Assembly: GCA_900177435.1 (NCBI GenBank)
Contig: FXAI01000013.1
Location: forward strand, 72,501-127,683
DNA: 55,183 bases
Direction: 5' to 3'
From: Alteromonadaceae bacterium Bs31
GTDB lineage: Bacteria; Pseudomonadota; Gammaproteobacteria; Pseudomonadales; Cellvibrionaceae
In this document: positions 11,193-20,424 of the stretch, one piece after another
How the letters are laid out: each line of letters opens with the position of its first letter
Numbering within the stretch: the stretch's first letter is position 1
The notes under the pieces: model-generated
What the model saw: only the letters and a program-made list of their open reading frames with translations
What the model was told of the DNA's origin: nothing
Database searches by the model: none
Position numbers and translations under genes: made by a program

Positions 11193-12026
11193 CTATTTGG
11201 AGGGGGCAATAAATTTATTTCGATATCTAAAATATTTACGTTCCAGCTCGAGAAAGAGCCCCCTGCTAAGTGTTGTCAAGCTGAGAGCTTGCCAAAGAGT
11301 TTTAAATTCACGAGTGGGGTGCTCAGCAATGCCTTTTTCTCGTTTTATCTCATTCCAAATAGCTTCTCGATTATCTTGAGCTTGTAGCGTGTCGATCTCT
11401 CTGTTTCCACCCTTTGTATGGTCGTAAGGGTTAATGCAGCTGATTTCATGGGTAACTGCGATTTTGTCTTCCTTGCCATAAAAGTAGTCTGTTAACCAGA
11501 AATCTACGCCCCAGCCAACAAGTTTGGGATCATAAACGGACATAAATTCTACAAATTTACTTTGTTTAAATAGAACCGTGCACACTTCTACAAAATTGGT
11601 AAATGTAAGTTTTCGAAACCCTCTGGTTTTTGTTAACCGATGACTGATTTTCCCTCTAGGCGAAAAGGTGGGTTGTAGTAACCACAGGTCATATTCGATT
11701 CTTATATTAAATAAGCGGTTCAAGTCGCTTGTGGAGATGATGATGTCGTCATCCAACACGAAAATCGCATCATATCTATTAAAAATCTCCGGCCACTGTT
11801 GGTATGCATAAAATACGTTGGGAAATTTTCCCGCTTTGTGCTCGTGATAATAATCGGCATCTAAGGCGTTTTTGTGGCTTGTGTCTCCGTAGTAACACAG
11901 CCATAGGTCCCAATTTCGTGCTTCGCCGAGCCAATCTGCTACATTGGACCAGTCGCCTGATGATGTGAATATCAGGTTTTTTGCGTTTGGCTCGTGGAGC
12001 TGTTTTTCGAGAACAAGCTTGATCAT
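11193..12026 (-). CDS. DUF707-like protein, glycan-related
   Basis: This 277-residue protein resembles the DUF707 family. It has NLIFTSSGDWSN at the start, then NWDLWLCYYGD, a FVLDDDIIISTSDLNRLF block near residue 95 carrying an acidic triad like a GT-A DXD motif, and FTNFVEVCTVLFKQSKF plus VGWGVDFWLTDYF further on. DUF707 genes often sit with polysaccharide genes and are probably glycosyltransferases, though the activity is not established as far as I know. It is divergent from the GT2 gene at 12111. The stop (TAG, 11193-11195) is followed in frame by 78 open codons, so the protein may be truncated. Confidence 0.7.
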   Translation of the reverse strand: MIKLVLEKQLHEPNAKNLIFTSSGDWSNVADWLGEARNWDLWLCYYGDTSHKNALDADYYHEHKAGKFPNVFYAYQQWPEIFNRYDAIFVLDDDIIISTSDLNRLFNIRIEYDLWLLQPTFSPRGKISHRLTKTRGFRKLTFTNFVEVCTVLFKQSKFVEFMSVYDPKLVGWGVDFWLTDYFYGKEDKIAVTHEISCINPYDHTKGGNREIDTLQAQDNREAIWNEIKREKGIAEHPTREFKTLWQALSLTTLSRGLFLELERKYFRYRNKFIAPSK

Positions 12027-12110
12027 ATGATTAAATTCATATTATTGATGCATCAAGCTAGATGTTACACTATGCCTTATCTCTGTTCACCTAAAGCTCG
12101 CTCAACCTCT

Positions 12111-13106
12111 ATGAATTCCTGCTGGCTAAGTATTTTAATACCTGTGTATAACACTGAGCCCTATTTACGCGAGTGCTTGAGTTCAATTGACAGGCAATGG
12201 CAGGCAGGCATAGAAGTCGTTTTCCTGGATGATTGCTCTACGGATGGCTCGGCTAGCTTATTGGCACTGTTCGAGAAATCCTACCCTTATGTGCGTGTCG
12301 TGCAGCATAAGGCGAATTCGGGCCTGTCTCAGGCGAGGAATACCTTGCTTGGTCACGCTTGTGGTGAATATATATGGTTTCTGGATTCAGATGATTACAT
12401 CCTGCCGAATGCCATTCAACAGATGAAGCTAGGCTTGGTTGGTGAGCCGGATATGCTTATGTTTGATTATCACATGGTGCCAGATGGTATCGGGCTAGAT
12501 AATTCCGAAACCAAAGCAAGCCGTTACGTGAGTTCGTTCACTTCGTCTAAGGCCGGAAACCTGCAAAATGACCGGCGCAAGCTATTTTACGGTATGTATA
12601 GGTCTCGAAGATTTCAAGCGTGGGCGAGAGTGGTAAAAAAATCCGTATGGGCTGTTTCTCCTCTATTTCCTGTTAGTAAGTATTTTGAAGATGTATATAA
12701 CACGCCTCGCCTGGCGATAAATGTTGGTACTTATCGATATTTAAGAATTTCTTTTGTAGCTTATCGTTCGCGTGAGCAAAGTATTGTAAGAAAGCCTGAT
12801 ATGAATAAAATTCGCGATTTTTTGGGAGGGCCAAGAGATGTGCTTGCTGAATGGCAGATGGCGGGTGTCCAATTAAGCTCACGCGACCGCTTTCAGTATT
12901 ATAAATTTTGCGGGGTTAGCTATATAAATGCTATAAAGATGTTGAAACAGAGTGGCTTGGATAATAAGAAAAACCTTCAGGAGGCTCGATCAATGTTTAT
13001 GGATAACATTAATAGAGGTTTGCTAGGGGTTGTCTTGCTCTATTTGAGGTATCTAGATTTTCCCGCCTTGTATCGTTTGATGCGATATCTTCGATTAGCG
13101 TTGTAG
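12111..13106 (+). CDS. GT2-family glycosyltransferase
   Basis: This is a 331-residue GT-A enzyme. LSILIPVYNTEPYLRECLSS opens the fold, VVFLDDCSTDGS binds the nucleotide, ANSGLSQARNTLL follows, and FLDSDDYI carries the DXD metal motif. It has no membrane segments, so it should act in the cytoplasm on a lipid-linked or core sugar. The frame extends upstream to 11994, but that would overlap the divergent gene; family similarity starts at the ATG at 12111 (an ATG at 12072 is the alternative). The next glycosyltransferase starts 11 bases downstream, so the two form an operon. The acceptor is unknown. Confidence 0.85.
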   Translation: MNSCWLSILIPVYNTEPYLRECLSSIDRQWQAGIEVVFLDDCSTDGSASLLALFEKSYPYVRVVQHKANSGLSQARNTLLGHACGEYIWFLDSDDYILPNAIQQMKLGLVGEPDMLMFDYHMVPDGIGLDNSETKASRYVSSFTSSKAGNLQNDRRKLFYGMYRSRRFQAWARVVKKSVWAVSPLFPVSKYFEDVYNTPRLAINVGTYRYLRISFVAYRSREQSIVRKPDMNKIRDFLGGPRDVLAEWQMAGVQLSSRDRFQYYKFCGVSYINAIKMLKQSGLDNKKNLQEARSMFMDNINRGLLGVVLLYLRYLDFPALYRLMRYLRLAL

Positions 13107-13117
13107 AGGCTGGGATC

Positions 13118-14083
13118 GTGTTAGGTTTCTATAAAAAAAAGGCAGGGCGTCGCCGGAAAATTTATTTTGGTCCCATTAAGGTGTTTGAGTACCGCAAGCC
13201 CCGGAAGGATAAAGAGAAGAAAGACCTGCGCCTTCAAGCTAGCTTGGAAAAAAACTACTGTAAAAGGGACGCTGGCGAGATTAAGCCGGGAGATGGGGCT
13301 GGGCTGATAGTTTCTCTTACCACCTTTGGTCATCGAGCAACAAGGGTACATGTAGTGTTGGAGTCCATTTTTCAGCAATCACTTTTGCCCAAAAAAGTGG
13401 TGTTATGGCTGGATGAAGCGGAGTTTTCTCAAAGCACTTTGCCGGAGCCGCTACAGAAAGCAAAAAGTTTGGGTGTAGAAATAGCTTTTTGTAAAAACAT
13501 TCGATCGTATAAAAAAATAATTCCTACGCTGCGCAAGTATCCCGATGAAACAATTGTCACCATTGACGATGATGTTATGTATCCGGTTGATTTCCTGGAG
13601 AAATTGGCGTTCTATCACAAGCAGCATCCAGACTTAATTCTATGCTATCGCGCCCATAGAATATCCTTTGGTGAGAACCGAAGCGTTCTCCCTTATGCCG
13701 CCTGGGAGTCTAGGATACATAACGTAGAGCCAAGCGCTACGGTATTTCCAACCGGATCTGGGGGAGTGCTGTATCCAGCGGGCTGCTTTGTGGATGAGGT
13801 GATGGACGAGTCTGTGTTTATGGATATTTGTCCCACCGCTGATGATATATGGTTAAAAGCAATGAGCCTGAAAAATGGTGTTAATAGTTGGGTTGTGCCG
13901 GGAGAAAATGAATGGAGTGACGTGCCCCCGTATATCGACGATACTCAAGAGGAATGTTTGGCGGAAGTAAATATCGAGCAAAAAAATGATGTCCAGTTAC
14001 AGGCCGTATTTGATCGTTTTGGGCTATGGAGTCGCTTGTTTGAAGCTGAAGAGTCGACGGCTGTCGGCCCTTCAGAAAATTAG
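13118..14083 (+). CDS. GT-A-fold glycosyltransferase-like protein
   Basis: This 321-residue protein has a GTG start (13118). The first 60 residues are basic and Lys/Arg-rich. The catalytic domain begins at LIVSLTTFGHRATRVHVVLE, with KKVVLWLDEAEF, then ETIVTIDDDVMYPVDFL, whose DDD triad is the likely metal/nucleotide site. TADDIWLKAMSL near the C-terminus gives a probable catalytic acid. This pattern occurs in capsule and LPS-type GT-A enzymes of mixed specificity. It is co-transcribed with the GT2 gene 11 bases upstream and ends 34 bases before the convergent CBS gene. Confidence 0.7.
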   Translation: MLGFYKKKAGRRRKIYFGPIKVFEYRKPRKDKEKKDLRLQASLEKNYCKRDAGEIKPGDGAGLIVSLTTFGHRATRVHVVLESIFQQSLLPKKVVLWLDEAEFSQSTLPEPLQKAKSLGVEIAFCKNIRSYKKIIPTLRKYPDETIVTIDDDVMYPVDFLEKLAFYHKQHPDLILCYRAHRISFGENRSVLPYAAWESRIHNVEPSATVFPTGSGGVLYPAGCFVDEVMDESVFMDICPTADDIWLKAMSLKNGVNSWVVPGENEWSDVPPYIDDTQEECLAEVNIEQKNDVQLQAVFDRFGLWSRLFEAEESTAVGPSEN

Positions 14084-14117
14084 CTGGTGAATTCAGTAGG
14101 TTTGTTAATGACGGGGG

Positions 14118-14534
14118 TCAGCCGTTATCCCTGGACTCCAAATAATCCAACCAACTCAAAACAATATCATTGTAACTCACCACCCCAATCACCTTTTCGT
14201 CTTCAATGACGGGTGCTGATGACAAACCAAAAGAATTGAAGAGGCGGGCGCAGTATTTAATGTCCATTTCCGGGCGCACGGAAATCACTGGCTTGGCCAT
14301 TATTTCGTAGCAATTTACTCTATCCGGAGCGCGATCTTTTGCGATAACCTGTTTAGCGATGTCAGAGAGCATGACTTGCCCCCACTCATCGTTTTCGTTT
14401 CTCTTTTTTATCAGTACTTTCTTGTATTGATTGTCTTTCATAATGCGTAGTGCTTCCGAAACGGTGGTTAAGCCGTCAACGATATCGAAGCGCTGGTTCA
14501 TGACATCGCGGCAGGTAATTATTTTGCCATTCAT
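14118..14534 (-). CDS. CBS-domain protein
   Basis: This 138-residue protein has two tandem CBS motifs: DVMNQRFDIVDGLTTVSEALRI (about 10-32) with YKKVLIKK, and EIMAKPVISVRPEMDIKYCA (about 78-98) with APVIEDEKVIGVVSYNDIVL. A paired CBS module binds adenine nucleotides and gates a partner. Its ATG overlaps the stop of the PII-like gene (ATGA, 14531-14534). It is the last gene of a four-gene run with two DUF1538 membrane proteins, so it probably senses nucleotide or energy state for that transporter. Confidence 0.88.
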   Translation of the reverse strand: MNGKIITCRDVMNQRFDIVDGLTTVSEALRIMKDNQYKKVLIKKRNENDEWGQVMLSDIAKQVIAKDRAPDRVNCYEIMAKPVISVRPEMDIKYCARLFNSFGLSSAPVIEDEKVIGVVSYNDIVLSWLDYLESRDNG

Positions 14535-14881
14535 AGTTCGTCCTCTATTTGCTTGCAGAGTTTTTCGGCCTGATGTGAGAGCCCAATTGCGTCTTCTACA
14601 TCTATCTGGATCGCTACGCCGGTACCCGGAGATGTTTCAAATTCGCCGATTTCCGAAATCCGCTCCAATATATGTCGGCTCATGTGTTCTTCTACAAGGA
14701 ATAGCAGAACATCTCTCTGGGTTTCCAGGGATAATCCAAAGAACGTTTTCTTCTTCTTTAGTCCCTCTCCCCGAGCATGATTGATGATGGTTGCCCCGGT
14801 GGCACCAGCTTCTCGTGCGGCATCCAACACTTCATCGGTTTTCGAGTCTTCCACGAAAACCAATATGAGTTTAAAGCGCAT
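14531..14881 (-). CDS. PII-like signalling protein
   Basis: This 116-residue protein has the PII/GlnB ferredoxin-like fold signature: FKLILVFVEDSKTDEVLDAA at the start, GATGATIINHARGEGL where the B-loop lead-in would be, and the end SPGTGVAIQIDVEDAIGL matching the PII C-terminal strand. The T-loop tyrosine that GlnB/GlnK uridylylate is absent, and the loop is short and Lys-rich (LKKKKTFFG). It is therefore a PII-like paralogue rather than GlnB. It lies between the DUF1538 pair and the CBS gene (4-base overlap with the latter), so it probably regulates that membrane protein directly. Confidence 0.82.
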   Translation of the reverse strand: MRFKLILVFVEDSKTDEVLDAAREAGATGATIINHARGEGLKKKKTFFGLSLETQRDVLLFLVEEHMSRHILERISEIGEFETSPGTGVAIQIDVEDAIGLSHQAEKLCKQIEDEL

Positions 14882-14884
14882 GGT

Positions 14885-15637
14885 TTATTCCTCGTCGTGT
14901 ATCAAATATTTACGTTTGGCGTTCCACTCAGCAAATTGTGCATATGCCATAACTGTCATCATGGGAAAAAGGCTGGCAAAGGCAATCAGGCCAAAGCCGT
15001 CAATAAGGGCACTTCTCCCCGGAATGTTTTCTGCAAGCCCCAAACCGAGCGCTGCTACCAATGGCACCGTTACTGTCGATGTGGTTACCCCTCCAGAATC
15101 GAACGCCAATGGAACGATGATTTTGGGGGCGATATACGTTTGTAGTACAACGACAACGTAGCCAGCGATAATAAACCAATGTATTGGGTAGCCTGTAACA
15201 ATGCGCCATGAACCAAGGGTAATTCCTACTGCAACCCCCAGCGCAACGGCAATCCTCAAGCCCCATACACCAATAGCGCCACCGGAAACCTCGTTTGCCT
15301 TAATCGCAACAGCAATGAGTGAGGGCTCAGCGATGGTTGTGCTTGCTCCAATCGCGAAGGCGAAAAGGTAGACCCACATAAAACCGGTATTGGGGTCCCT
15401 AAGGGCAGTTAATTGCTCTGCCATCAGCCGTCCTACCGGGAATAAGGCTTTTTCCAAGCCCAGCAAAAAGAAGCTTAAGCCGAGAATCACCAACAGAAAG
15501 CCGAATAATACCTTAGGCAGGGAGGGAATTTTTTTACGTATGACAAGGAATTGGAAGCCAAATATGATCACCGCGATGGGAATAACATCTCGAATAGTGC
15601 CGATGAATACTTCCAGTAACTCCATCAGTAGGCTCAC
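14885..15637 (-). CDS. DUF1538 membrane protein, second of a pair
   Basis: This 250-residue protein has about seven hydrophobic segments. Two signature blocks stand out: [16 protein letters not shown] (about residue 95) and [20 protein letters not shown] (about 177), followed by [16 protein letters not shown] similar pair of blocks occurs in the gene upstream, so the two proteins are paralogous subunits. DUF1538 pairs have, as I recall, been reported as a two-component Na+/H+ antiporter (UmpAB) in Halomonas. The GTG start overlaps the upstream stop (GTGA, 15634-15637), indicating translational coupling. It is three bases from the PII-like gene. Confidence 0.85.
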   Translation of the reverse strand: MSLLMELLEVFIGTIRDVIPIAVIIFGFQFLVIRKKIPSLPKVLFGFLLVILGLSFFLLGLEKALFPVGRLMAEQLTALRDPNTGFMWVYLFAFAIGASTTIAEPSLIAVAIKANEVSGGAIGVWGLRIAVALGVAVGITLGSWRIVTGYPIHWFIIAGYVVVVLQTYIAPKIIVPLAFDSGGVTTSTVTVPLVAALGLGLAENIPGRSALIDGFGLIAFASLFPMMTVMAYAQFAEWNAKRKYLIHDEE

Positions 15638-16356
15638 AGCAGTATCCCGTAAAGCATCACAAATATCATCGGTGAGAGAGAGGCGAAGGCGATAAGGCCA
15701 AAACCATCTATCATAGGGTTGCGGCCTTTGATTGCAGAAGCCAGACCCACCCCAAGTGCAGTAACCAGAGGAACGGTGATTGTTGATGTGGTGACTCCCC
15801 CACTGTCGTAGGCGATGCCGATTATCTCTTTGGGGGCGAACATGGTGATCACAATGACGAATATATAGCCACCAATTATCAGGTACTGGATGGGCCAGCC
15901 TTTAAGAATGCGGAATACGCCCACCAGAATGGCAAGCCCGACGCTCACCGCTACGGTGTAACGCAGTCCATTTGCGTAGCTCTCCTTCGCGAGATCGTTG
16001 TTTTCTATCATGCCTCCATTGGCTGCGACCTCCGCCGCTTCTGCCGCTACAGCAATGAGTGCCGGTTCGGCGACGGTAGTGCCAAAGCCCAAGCAAAAGG
16101 AGAAGAGCAGCAACCAGAAAACACTGCCTTTGCGGGCAAAGGCATCAGCCATGGTCTCGCCAATGGGAAACAGTCCGATTTCCAGGCCGCGTATAAACAG
16201 GGTCAAACCGATGACTACCATCAGAAGGCCGGTAAGAATGCTAAGCACGTTAGGCAGGGCTTGTTGCAGAACAGCTATCTGAAAAAATGCAATAACAATT
16301 ACGATGGGTGCAAGGTCGCGTAAGCTTCCCAGTAGTGGCGACAGAATAAATTTCAT
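15634..16356 (-). CDS. DUF1538 membrane protein, first of a pair
   Basis: This 240-residue polytopic inner-membrane protein opens the operon DUF1538-DUF1538-PII-CBS. It has [20 protein letters not shown] (about 95-114) and [20 protein letters not shown] (about 178-197), then [15 protein letters not shown], the same two motifs as its partner. It carries an extra hydrophilic insert ([14 protein letters not shown]) after the first motif. The conserved Glu and Asp in otherwise hydrophobic segments suit cation coupling. The likely promoter is in the 130-base divergent gap to the DsbD-like gene. Confidence 0.85.
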   Translation of the reverse strand: MKFILSPLLGSLRDLAPIVIVIAFFQIAVLQQALPNVLSILTGLLMVVIGLTLFIRGLEIGLFPIGETMADAFARKGSVFWLLLFSFCLGFGTTVAEPALIAVAAEAAEVAANGGMIENNDLAKESYANGLRYTVAVSVGLAILVGVFRILKGWPIQYLIIGGYIFVIVITMFAPKEIIGIAYDSGGVTTSTITVPLVTALGVGLASAIKGRNPMIDGFGLIAFASLSPMIFVMLYGILL

Positions 16357-16486
16357 ATTCCCTATTATTGCTAGTTAAAGTGTGGGCTTTGAAGCAATGT
16401 TAGCTGAAAAGTAAGGTCTTTACTTTAGTTTGGACTGATTACAGTTATGCTTGCCGTCCCTAGTTTCTGCGTGTTCTGAATGGCTA

Positions 16487-17314
16487 ATGAAAACCTTAAT
16501 TATTGTATCAGTACTATTTTTGAAATGCATATTACAGGCTTCAGCAGCGTTTGCATTGGCCACGGAGGTTATTGAGCAGCCGCACATTAAAGTGCGCTTG
16601 ATCTCCGAGCATGGAGTATTGTCGAAGGGTGTCGATACCTATTTGGGGCTGGAGTTGGTTCCCGAAGCAGGTTGGCACGTGTATTGGCGAAACCCGGGTG
16701 ATTCGGGGATGCCGCCGAAAATTCGTTTTACCGCCATCGATGGTGTTGACGTTGGCGAGCCCCTTTGGCCCGTACCCCATAAAATCCCGTTTGGGCCGAT
16801 GACAAATTACGGCTATGAAAAGGTGGTCTTACCCATTCCTATAAGTATATCAACAACACAGCAATCGGCTTTGATAAAACTAGATGCCAAGGCCAGTTGG
16901 TTAGTCTGTAAAGATCTTTGTGTCCCGGGACAGGCTCGACTGCAATTAAACGTGCCGCTAAAGCCTGTTGCGGAAATATCGTTTGAGGCCAAAGCCATTG
17001 AGCAGGCCAGGAAAACAGTGCCGAAAACCATGGCTTTGCTTGGCGGTACTGCTGTGGCCGGGGAAAATGACAATATTGAAATTCAGCTATTTAGCGAGAA
17101 GCCGGTTTTCCGAACCGCCAGCACGATAGAGTTTTTCCCTGTGAATGAACAGCTGGTGGATGCCAATGCTACAGCGGAAATAAACTGGAAACAAAATGTT
17201 GTGAATATTAAACAGCTGAAATCCAGCGATTTTTTTAAGATACCAGAAACAATTGCGGGCGTTTTGGTGGTCGATGATCAATATTACTGGGAGTTTGAAT
17301 TTGCAGTGGAATAA
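16487..17314 (+). CDS. stand-alone DsbD alpha-domain (ScsB-type) periplasmic protein
   Basis: This 275-residue protein has a signal peptide (KTLIIVSVLFLKCILQASAAFALA). It then has the N-terminal DsbD-like immunoglobulin fold: GLELVPEAGWHVYWRNPGDSG, PFGPMTNYGYEKVVLPI, and the redox pair in KASWLVCKDLCVPGQARL (C-x3-C). Full DsbD/ScsB proteins add an eight-helix membrane domain and a thioredoxin domain; both are absent here. It should act as a periplasmic thiol-disulfide carrier. The frame opens at a TTG at 16451, but the ATG at 16487 starts the signal peptide. A thioredoxin-fold gene follows 74 bases downstream, its probable partner. Confidence 0.8.
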   Translation: MKTLIIVSVLFLKCILQASAAFALATEVIEQPHIKVRLISEHGVLSKGVDTYLGLELVPEAGWHVYWRNPGDSGMPPKIRFTAIDGVDVGEPLWPVPHKIPFGPMTNYGYEKVVLPIPISISTTQQSALIKLDAKASWLVCKDLCVPGQARLQLNVPLKPVAEISFEAKAIEQARKTVPKTMALLGGTAVAGENDNIEIQLFSEKPVFRTASTIEFFPVNEQLVDANATAEINWKQNVVNIKQLKSSDFFKIPETIAGVLVVDDQYYWEFEFAVE

Positions 17315-17388
17315 GAGAAACGCCTGAGTCGTTATTGTAATGTTTTTACGTATATGTTGTTAAATTAAACCTTTGCTAGGAGAAAAAG

Positions 17389-17994
17389 ATGGGATATTTA
17401 AACAAATTAATTTTGACGGTACTTTGTCTAAGCGTATCTGTACTGGCCTCTGCGCTAGCCTCCGTCGACCAGGCTGCACCAAAATTTAGTGCTACTGATT
17501 CCAATGGGGCGAAAATCAGCCTTGATCAGTTCGCAGGGAAAACCGTGATCTTGGAATGGACCAACCACGAATGTCCCTTTGTAAAAAAACACTACAAAAG
17601 CGGTAATATGCAGGCCCTGCAGAAAAAATATACCGCCGAAGGTGTTGTATGGTTATCTGTTATTTCTTCTGCCAAAGGAAAGCAGGGGCATTTAAGTGGT
17701 GAAAAGGCGAATTCAGTGAGCGTAAGCAGTGGCGGCCATGCTAGTCATATCCTGCTAGATGAGAGCGGTGAGCTTGGGAAGTTGTACGGCGCTAAGACAA
17801 CCCCGCATATGTACATAATTGATGGCAAGGGTATGTTGCGCTACATGGGAGCAATAGACAGCATTCGCTCCACCGATGCTGATGATATTCCAGAGTCCAC
17901 CAATTATGTTACGCAGGCGATGAGCGAATTGGCGGCGGGTAAGTCAGTCAGCGAGCAGGTAACTGCTGCCTATGGTTGTTCTGTAAAGTACTAA
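17389..17994 (+). CDS. periplasmic redoxin/thioredoxin-fold protein, single active-site Cys
   Basis: This 201-residue protein has a signal peptide (VLCLSVSVLASALA) and an AhpC/TlpA-like fold: APKFSATDSNGAKISLDQFAGK, then LEWTNHECPFVKKHYKSGN where thioredoxins have CxxC, and TTPHMYIIDGKGML with the cis-Pro. Only the first active-site Cys is present (C-P-F-V). A second Cys lies at the C-terminus in YGCSVKY. The ribosome-binding site AGGAG (about 17379) precedes the ATG. It follows the DsbD-alpha-like gene and may be its redox partner. Confidence 0.82.
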   Translation: MGYLNKLILTVLCLSVSVLASALASVDQAAPKFSATDSNGAKISLDQFAGKTVILEWTNHECPFVKKHYKSGNMQALQKKYTAEGVVWLSVISSAKGKQGHLSGEKANSVSVSSGGHASHILLDESGELGKLYGAKTTPHMYIIDGKGMLRYMGAIDSIRSTDADDIPESTNYVTQAMSELAAGKSVSEQVTAAYGCSVKY

Positions 17995-18006
17995 ACTTCT
18001 CATAAC

Positions 18007-18039
18007 ACGCAGCGCAAGGGGTTTACCATTGTGCTGCGT
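18007..18039 (+). terminator. stable inverted repeat, possible terminator
   Basis: ACGCAGCGCAA (18007-18017) and TTGTGCTGCGT (18029-18039) form an 11-bp stem with one G-U pair and an 11-base loop. It lies just after the thioredoxin gene. No T run follows, so termination would be weak or rho-assisted. Confidence 0.4.
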
Positions 18040-18164
18040 CACTCTCCTCTGGTCCCCTTTGCAGTACCTCCTCGGCCTCCTCGGCTATCTGTGCTAAAGT
18101 TGCACACTGTCCCGGTTATAGCTTTTGGCGTTCCTAACCTAAACTTTTGAAAGGTACAAAATGC

Positions 18165-18710
18165 ATGCCTCTAATTCTTGGTGTTGACCCTGGCTCACGC
18201 AAAATGGGCTATGGGCTTATCAACAAGCAAGGGGGCAAATTGATCTATGTGGCTAGCGGAATCATAAGAATCCCGCAGCCACTCTTAGTGGCAGACTGTC
18301 TGGCAGAAAGACTTAAGGTTATTTTTGATTCTCTCAATGAAGTTATCGAGAAATACCAGCCGCAGGAATTTGCCATTGAGCAGATATTTATGTCAAAAAA
18401 TGCAAGTTCGGCCTTAAAGCTTGGGCAGGCAAGAGGTGCTGCCATCGTCGCAGCAGCGACACAAAATTTACCTGTTGCAGAATATGAGGCGCGCAAGATA
18501 AAACAGGCGGTTGTAGGTACGGGTGCGGCAGACAAGCTTCAGGTTCAACACATGGTTAAAACTCTGCTGGCCCTTCCCAAGGCTCCACCTGAAGATGCGG
18601 CCGATGCCTTGGCGGTGGCCATCTGTCATGCAAACACCTACGAGCTGTTAATTCGGCAAGCGGGAGCAAAAAAATATCGGCGCGGCCGCATTGTGGCGCA
18701 AAAGCAGTAA
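18165..18710 (+). CDS. ruvC: Holliday junction resolvase RuvC
   Basis: This 181-residue endonuclease cuts Holliday junctions with RuvAB. The fold is RNase H-like: Asp8 in [15 protein letters not shown], Glu72 in [11 protein letters not shown], and the acidic C-terminal pair in [15 protein letters not shown]. Length is normal (E. coli 173). The frame is open back to a TTG at 18147, but the ATG at 18165 fits the family start and has GAAAGG about ten bases upstream. It is first in a ruvC-ruvA-ruvB operon, nine bases before ruvA. No LexA box is visible upstream. Confidence 0.97.
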   Translation: MPLILGVDPGSRKMGYGLINKQGGKLIYVASGIIRIPQPLLVADCLAERLKVIFDSLNEVIEKYQPQEFAIEQIFMSKNASSALKLGQARGAAIVAAATQNLPVAEYEARKIKQAVVGTGAADKLQVQHMVKTLLALPKAPPEDAADALAVAICHANTYELLIRQAGAKKYRRGRIVAQKQ

Positions 18711-18719
18711 AGAATAATT

Positions 18720-19337
18720 ATGATTGGACGATTATCAGGCAAACTAATAGAAAAACAGGCCCCGCAACTAATGATCGATATTCAGGGTGTGGGCTATGAC
18801 GTTTCAGCCCCCATGTCGACATTTTATCGTTTACCGGAACTGGGTAAAACTGTAATTCTCCATACCCATTTTGCTGTGAGTGAAACATCTCAGCAGCTAT
18901 TTGGTTTCATAGAACGGAAGGATCGGGATTTTTTCCGACTACTGATTAAGGTAAATGGTGTTGGGCCGAAAATGGCTGTTGGTATCATGTCTATGGATAC
19001 CAACGATATTGTTCGCTGCATTATGGATGATAATGTAAACGCATTGGTAAAGGTTCCGGGAGTAGGCAAGAAAACCGCTGAGCGTTTGATTATCGAAATG
19101 CGCGACAAACTTAAAGCCTGGTCAATTCCTGGCGATCGTGGGCTTGCAGATGGAGAGCCAGGTGTTTCTCCGCAAAGCTCCCAAAGTGCCATAATAGCTG
19201 AGGCAGAAAGTGCCCTAATTGCACTCGGCTACAAGCCTACCGAGGCTGCAAAAGCTGTTTCCAGAGTGGCGAAACACGATGTGCTCCGTAGTGAAGAGTT
19301 AATTAAGCAGGCTTTGCGCAGCATGCTTCCCGGTTAG
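18720..19337 (+). CDS. ruvA: Holliday junction DNA helicase subunit RuvA
   Basis: This 205-residue protein forms the tetramer that holds the Holliday junction. It has the N-terminal OB fold (MIGRLSGKLIEKQAPQ, GVGYDVSAP), tandem helix-hairpin-helix motifs (LIKVNGVGPKMAVGI and LVKVPGVGKKTAERLIIEM), and a C-terminal domain III (ALIALGYKPTEAAKAVSRV) that contacts RuvB. Length matches E. coli RuvA (203). It lies between ruvC and ruvB with short gaps. Confidence 0.97.
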   Translation: MIGRLSGKLIEKQAPQLMIDIQGVGYDVSAPMSTFYRLPELGKTVILHTHFAVSETSQQLFGFIERKDRDFFRLLIKVNGVGPKMAVGIMSMDTNDIVRCIMDDNVNALVKVPGVGKKTAERLIIEMRDKLKAWSIPGDRGLADGEPGVSPQSSQSAIIAEAESALIALGYKPTEAAKAVSRVAKHDVLRSEELIKQALRSMLPG

Positions 19338-19352
19338 TGAAACAGTATACCT

Positions 19353-20396
19353 ATGATCGAACAAGACCGAATAATCGACGGCCATACCCAGGCTAAAGAA
19401 GAGCACCTGGACAGAGCTGTGCGACCAAAAAGTTTGCAGGAGTACATTGGCCAGCCTGTAGTACGTGAGCAAATGGAAATATTTATTGGAGCAGCGCGTG
19501 CGAGAAAGGAAGCTCTAGACCATACCCTGGTGTTTGGCCCGCCTGGGCTAGGCAAAACAACACTGGCCAATATTATTGCCACAGAAATGCAGGGCGACTT
19601 AAAAACCACCTCGGGGCCAGTGCTGGATAAAGCGGGTGACTTGGCTGCGCTTCTCACCAACCTCGAAGCCGGGGACGTACTTTTTATTGACGAAATTCAT
19701 CGCCTCAGCCCTGTGGTAGAAGAAATACTCTATCCGGCGATGGAGGACTTTCAGTTAGATATCATGATCGGTGAAGGCCCCGCTGCCCGTTCTATTAAAT
19801 TGGAATTACCACCCTTTACATTAGTCGGCGCAACGACTCGCGCTGGCTTGTTAACGTCTCCACTACGAGATCGCTTCGGAATCGTCCAGCGTTTGGAGTT
19901 TTATGATGTTAAAGATCTCACCTTGATTGTTACTCGCAGCGCAAAGCTAATGGGGATTACTATCGAGCAGGGTGGCGCCCGGGAGATTGCTGTGCGTGCG
20001 CGCGGAACGCCTCGAATCGCCAATCGTTTGTTGAGGCGAGTACGAGACTATGCAGAAGTAAAAGCTGACGGTGTTGTAAGTTCAGATATTGCAGACAAAG
20101 CTTTGAACATGCTGAATGTGGACAGCCACGGTTTCGATCATATGGACCGTCGCTTGTTGTTGGCCTTACTGGAAAAGTTTGACGGTGGCCCGGTGGGAGT
20201 GGACAGCCTCGCTGCCGCTATCAGTGAAGAGCGCGATACCATTGAAGATGTTCTTGAGCCGTTTTTGATCCAGCAAGGCTATATTGTGCGAACACCCCGT
20301 GGCAGAATGGCAACCCAGCACGCCTATAAGCATTTTGGTTTAGCGCTGCCAAAGTCAATGGAGCATCAAAAACAGGATGATCTTCCCGGGCTCTAA
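19353..20396 (+). CDS. ruvB: Holliday junction branch-migration ATPase RuvB
   Basis: This 347-residue AAA+ motor drives branch migration with RuvA. Walker A is GPPGLGKTT (residues 62-70), Walker B is [15 protein letters not shown], sensor 1 is in VGATTRAG, and the arginine finger region reads [11 protein letters not shown]. The C-terminal winged helix ends with [12 protein letters not shown]. The gene starts 15 bases after ruvA. It is followed 28 bases later by ybgC, the usual order in pseudomonads. Confidence 0.98.
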   Translation: MIEQDRIIDGHTQAKEEHLDRAVRPKSLQEYIGQPVVREQMEIFIGAARARKEALDHTLVFGPPGLGKTTLANIIATEMQGDLKTTSGPVLDKAGDLAALLTNLEAGDVLFIDEIHRLSPVVEEILYPAMEDFQLDIMIGEGPAARSIKLELPPFTLVGATTRAGLLTSPLRDRFGIVQRLEFYDVKDLTLIVTRSAKLMGITIEQGGAREIAVRARGTPRIANRLLRRVRDYAEVKADGVVSSDIADKALNMLNVDSHGFDHMDRRLLLALLEKFDGGPVGVDSLAAAISEERDTIEDVLEPFLIQQGYIVRTPRGRMATQHAYKHFGLALPKSMEHQKQDDLPGL

Positions 20397-20424
20397 ACGT
20401 CTAAAAAACTAGCCAAGAAAACTA

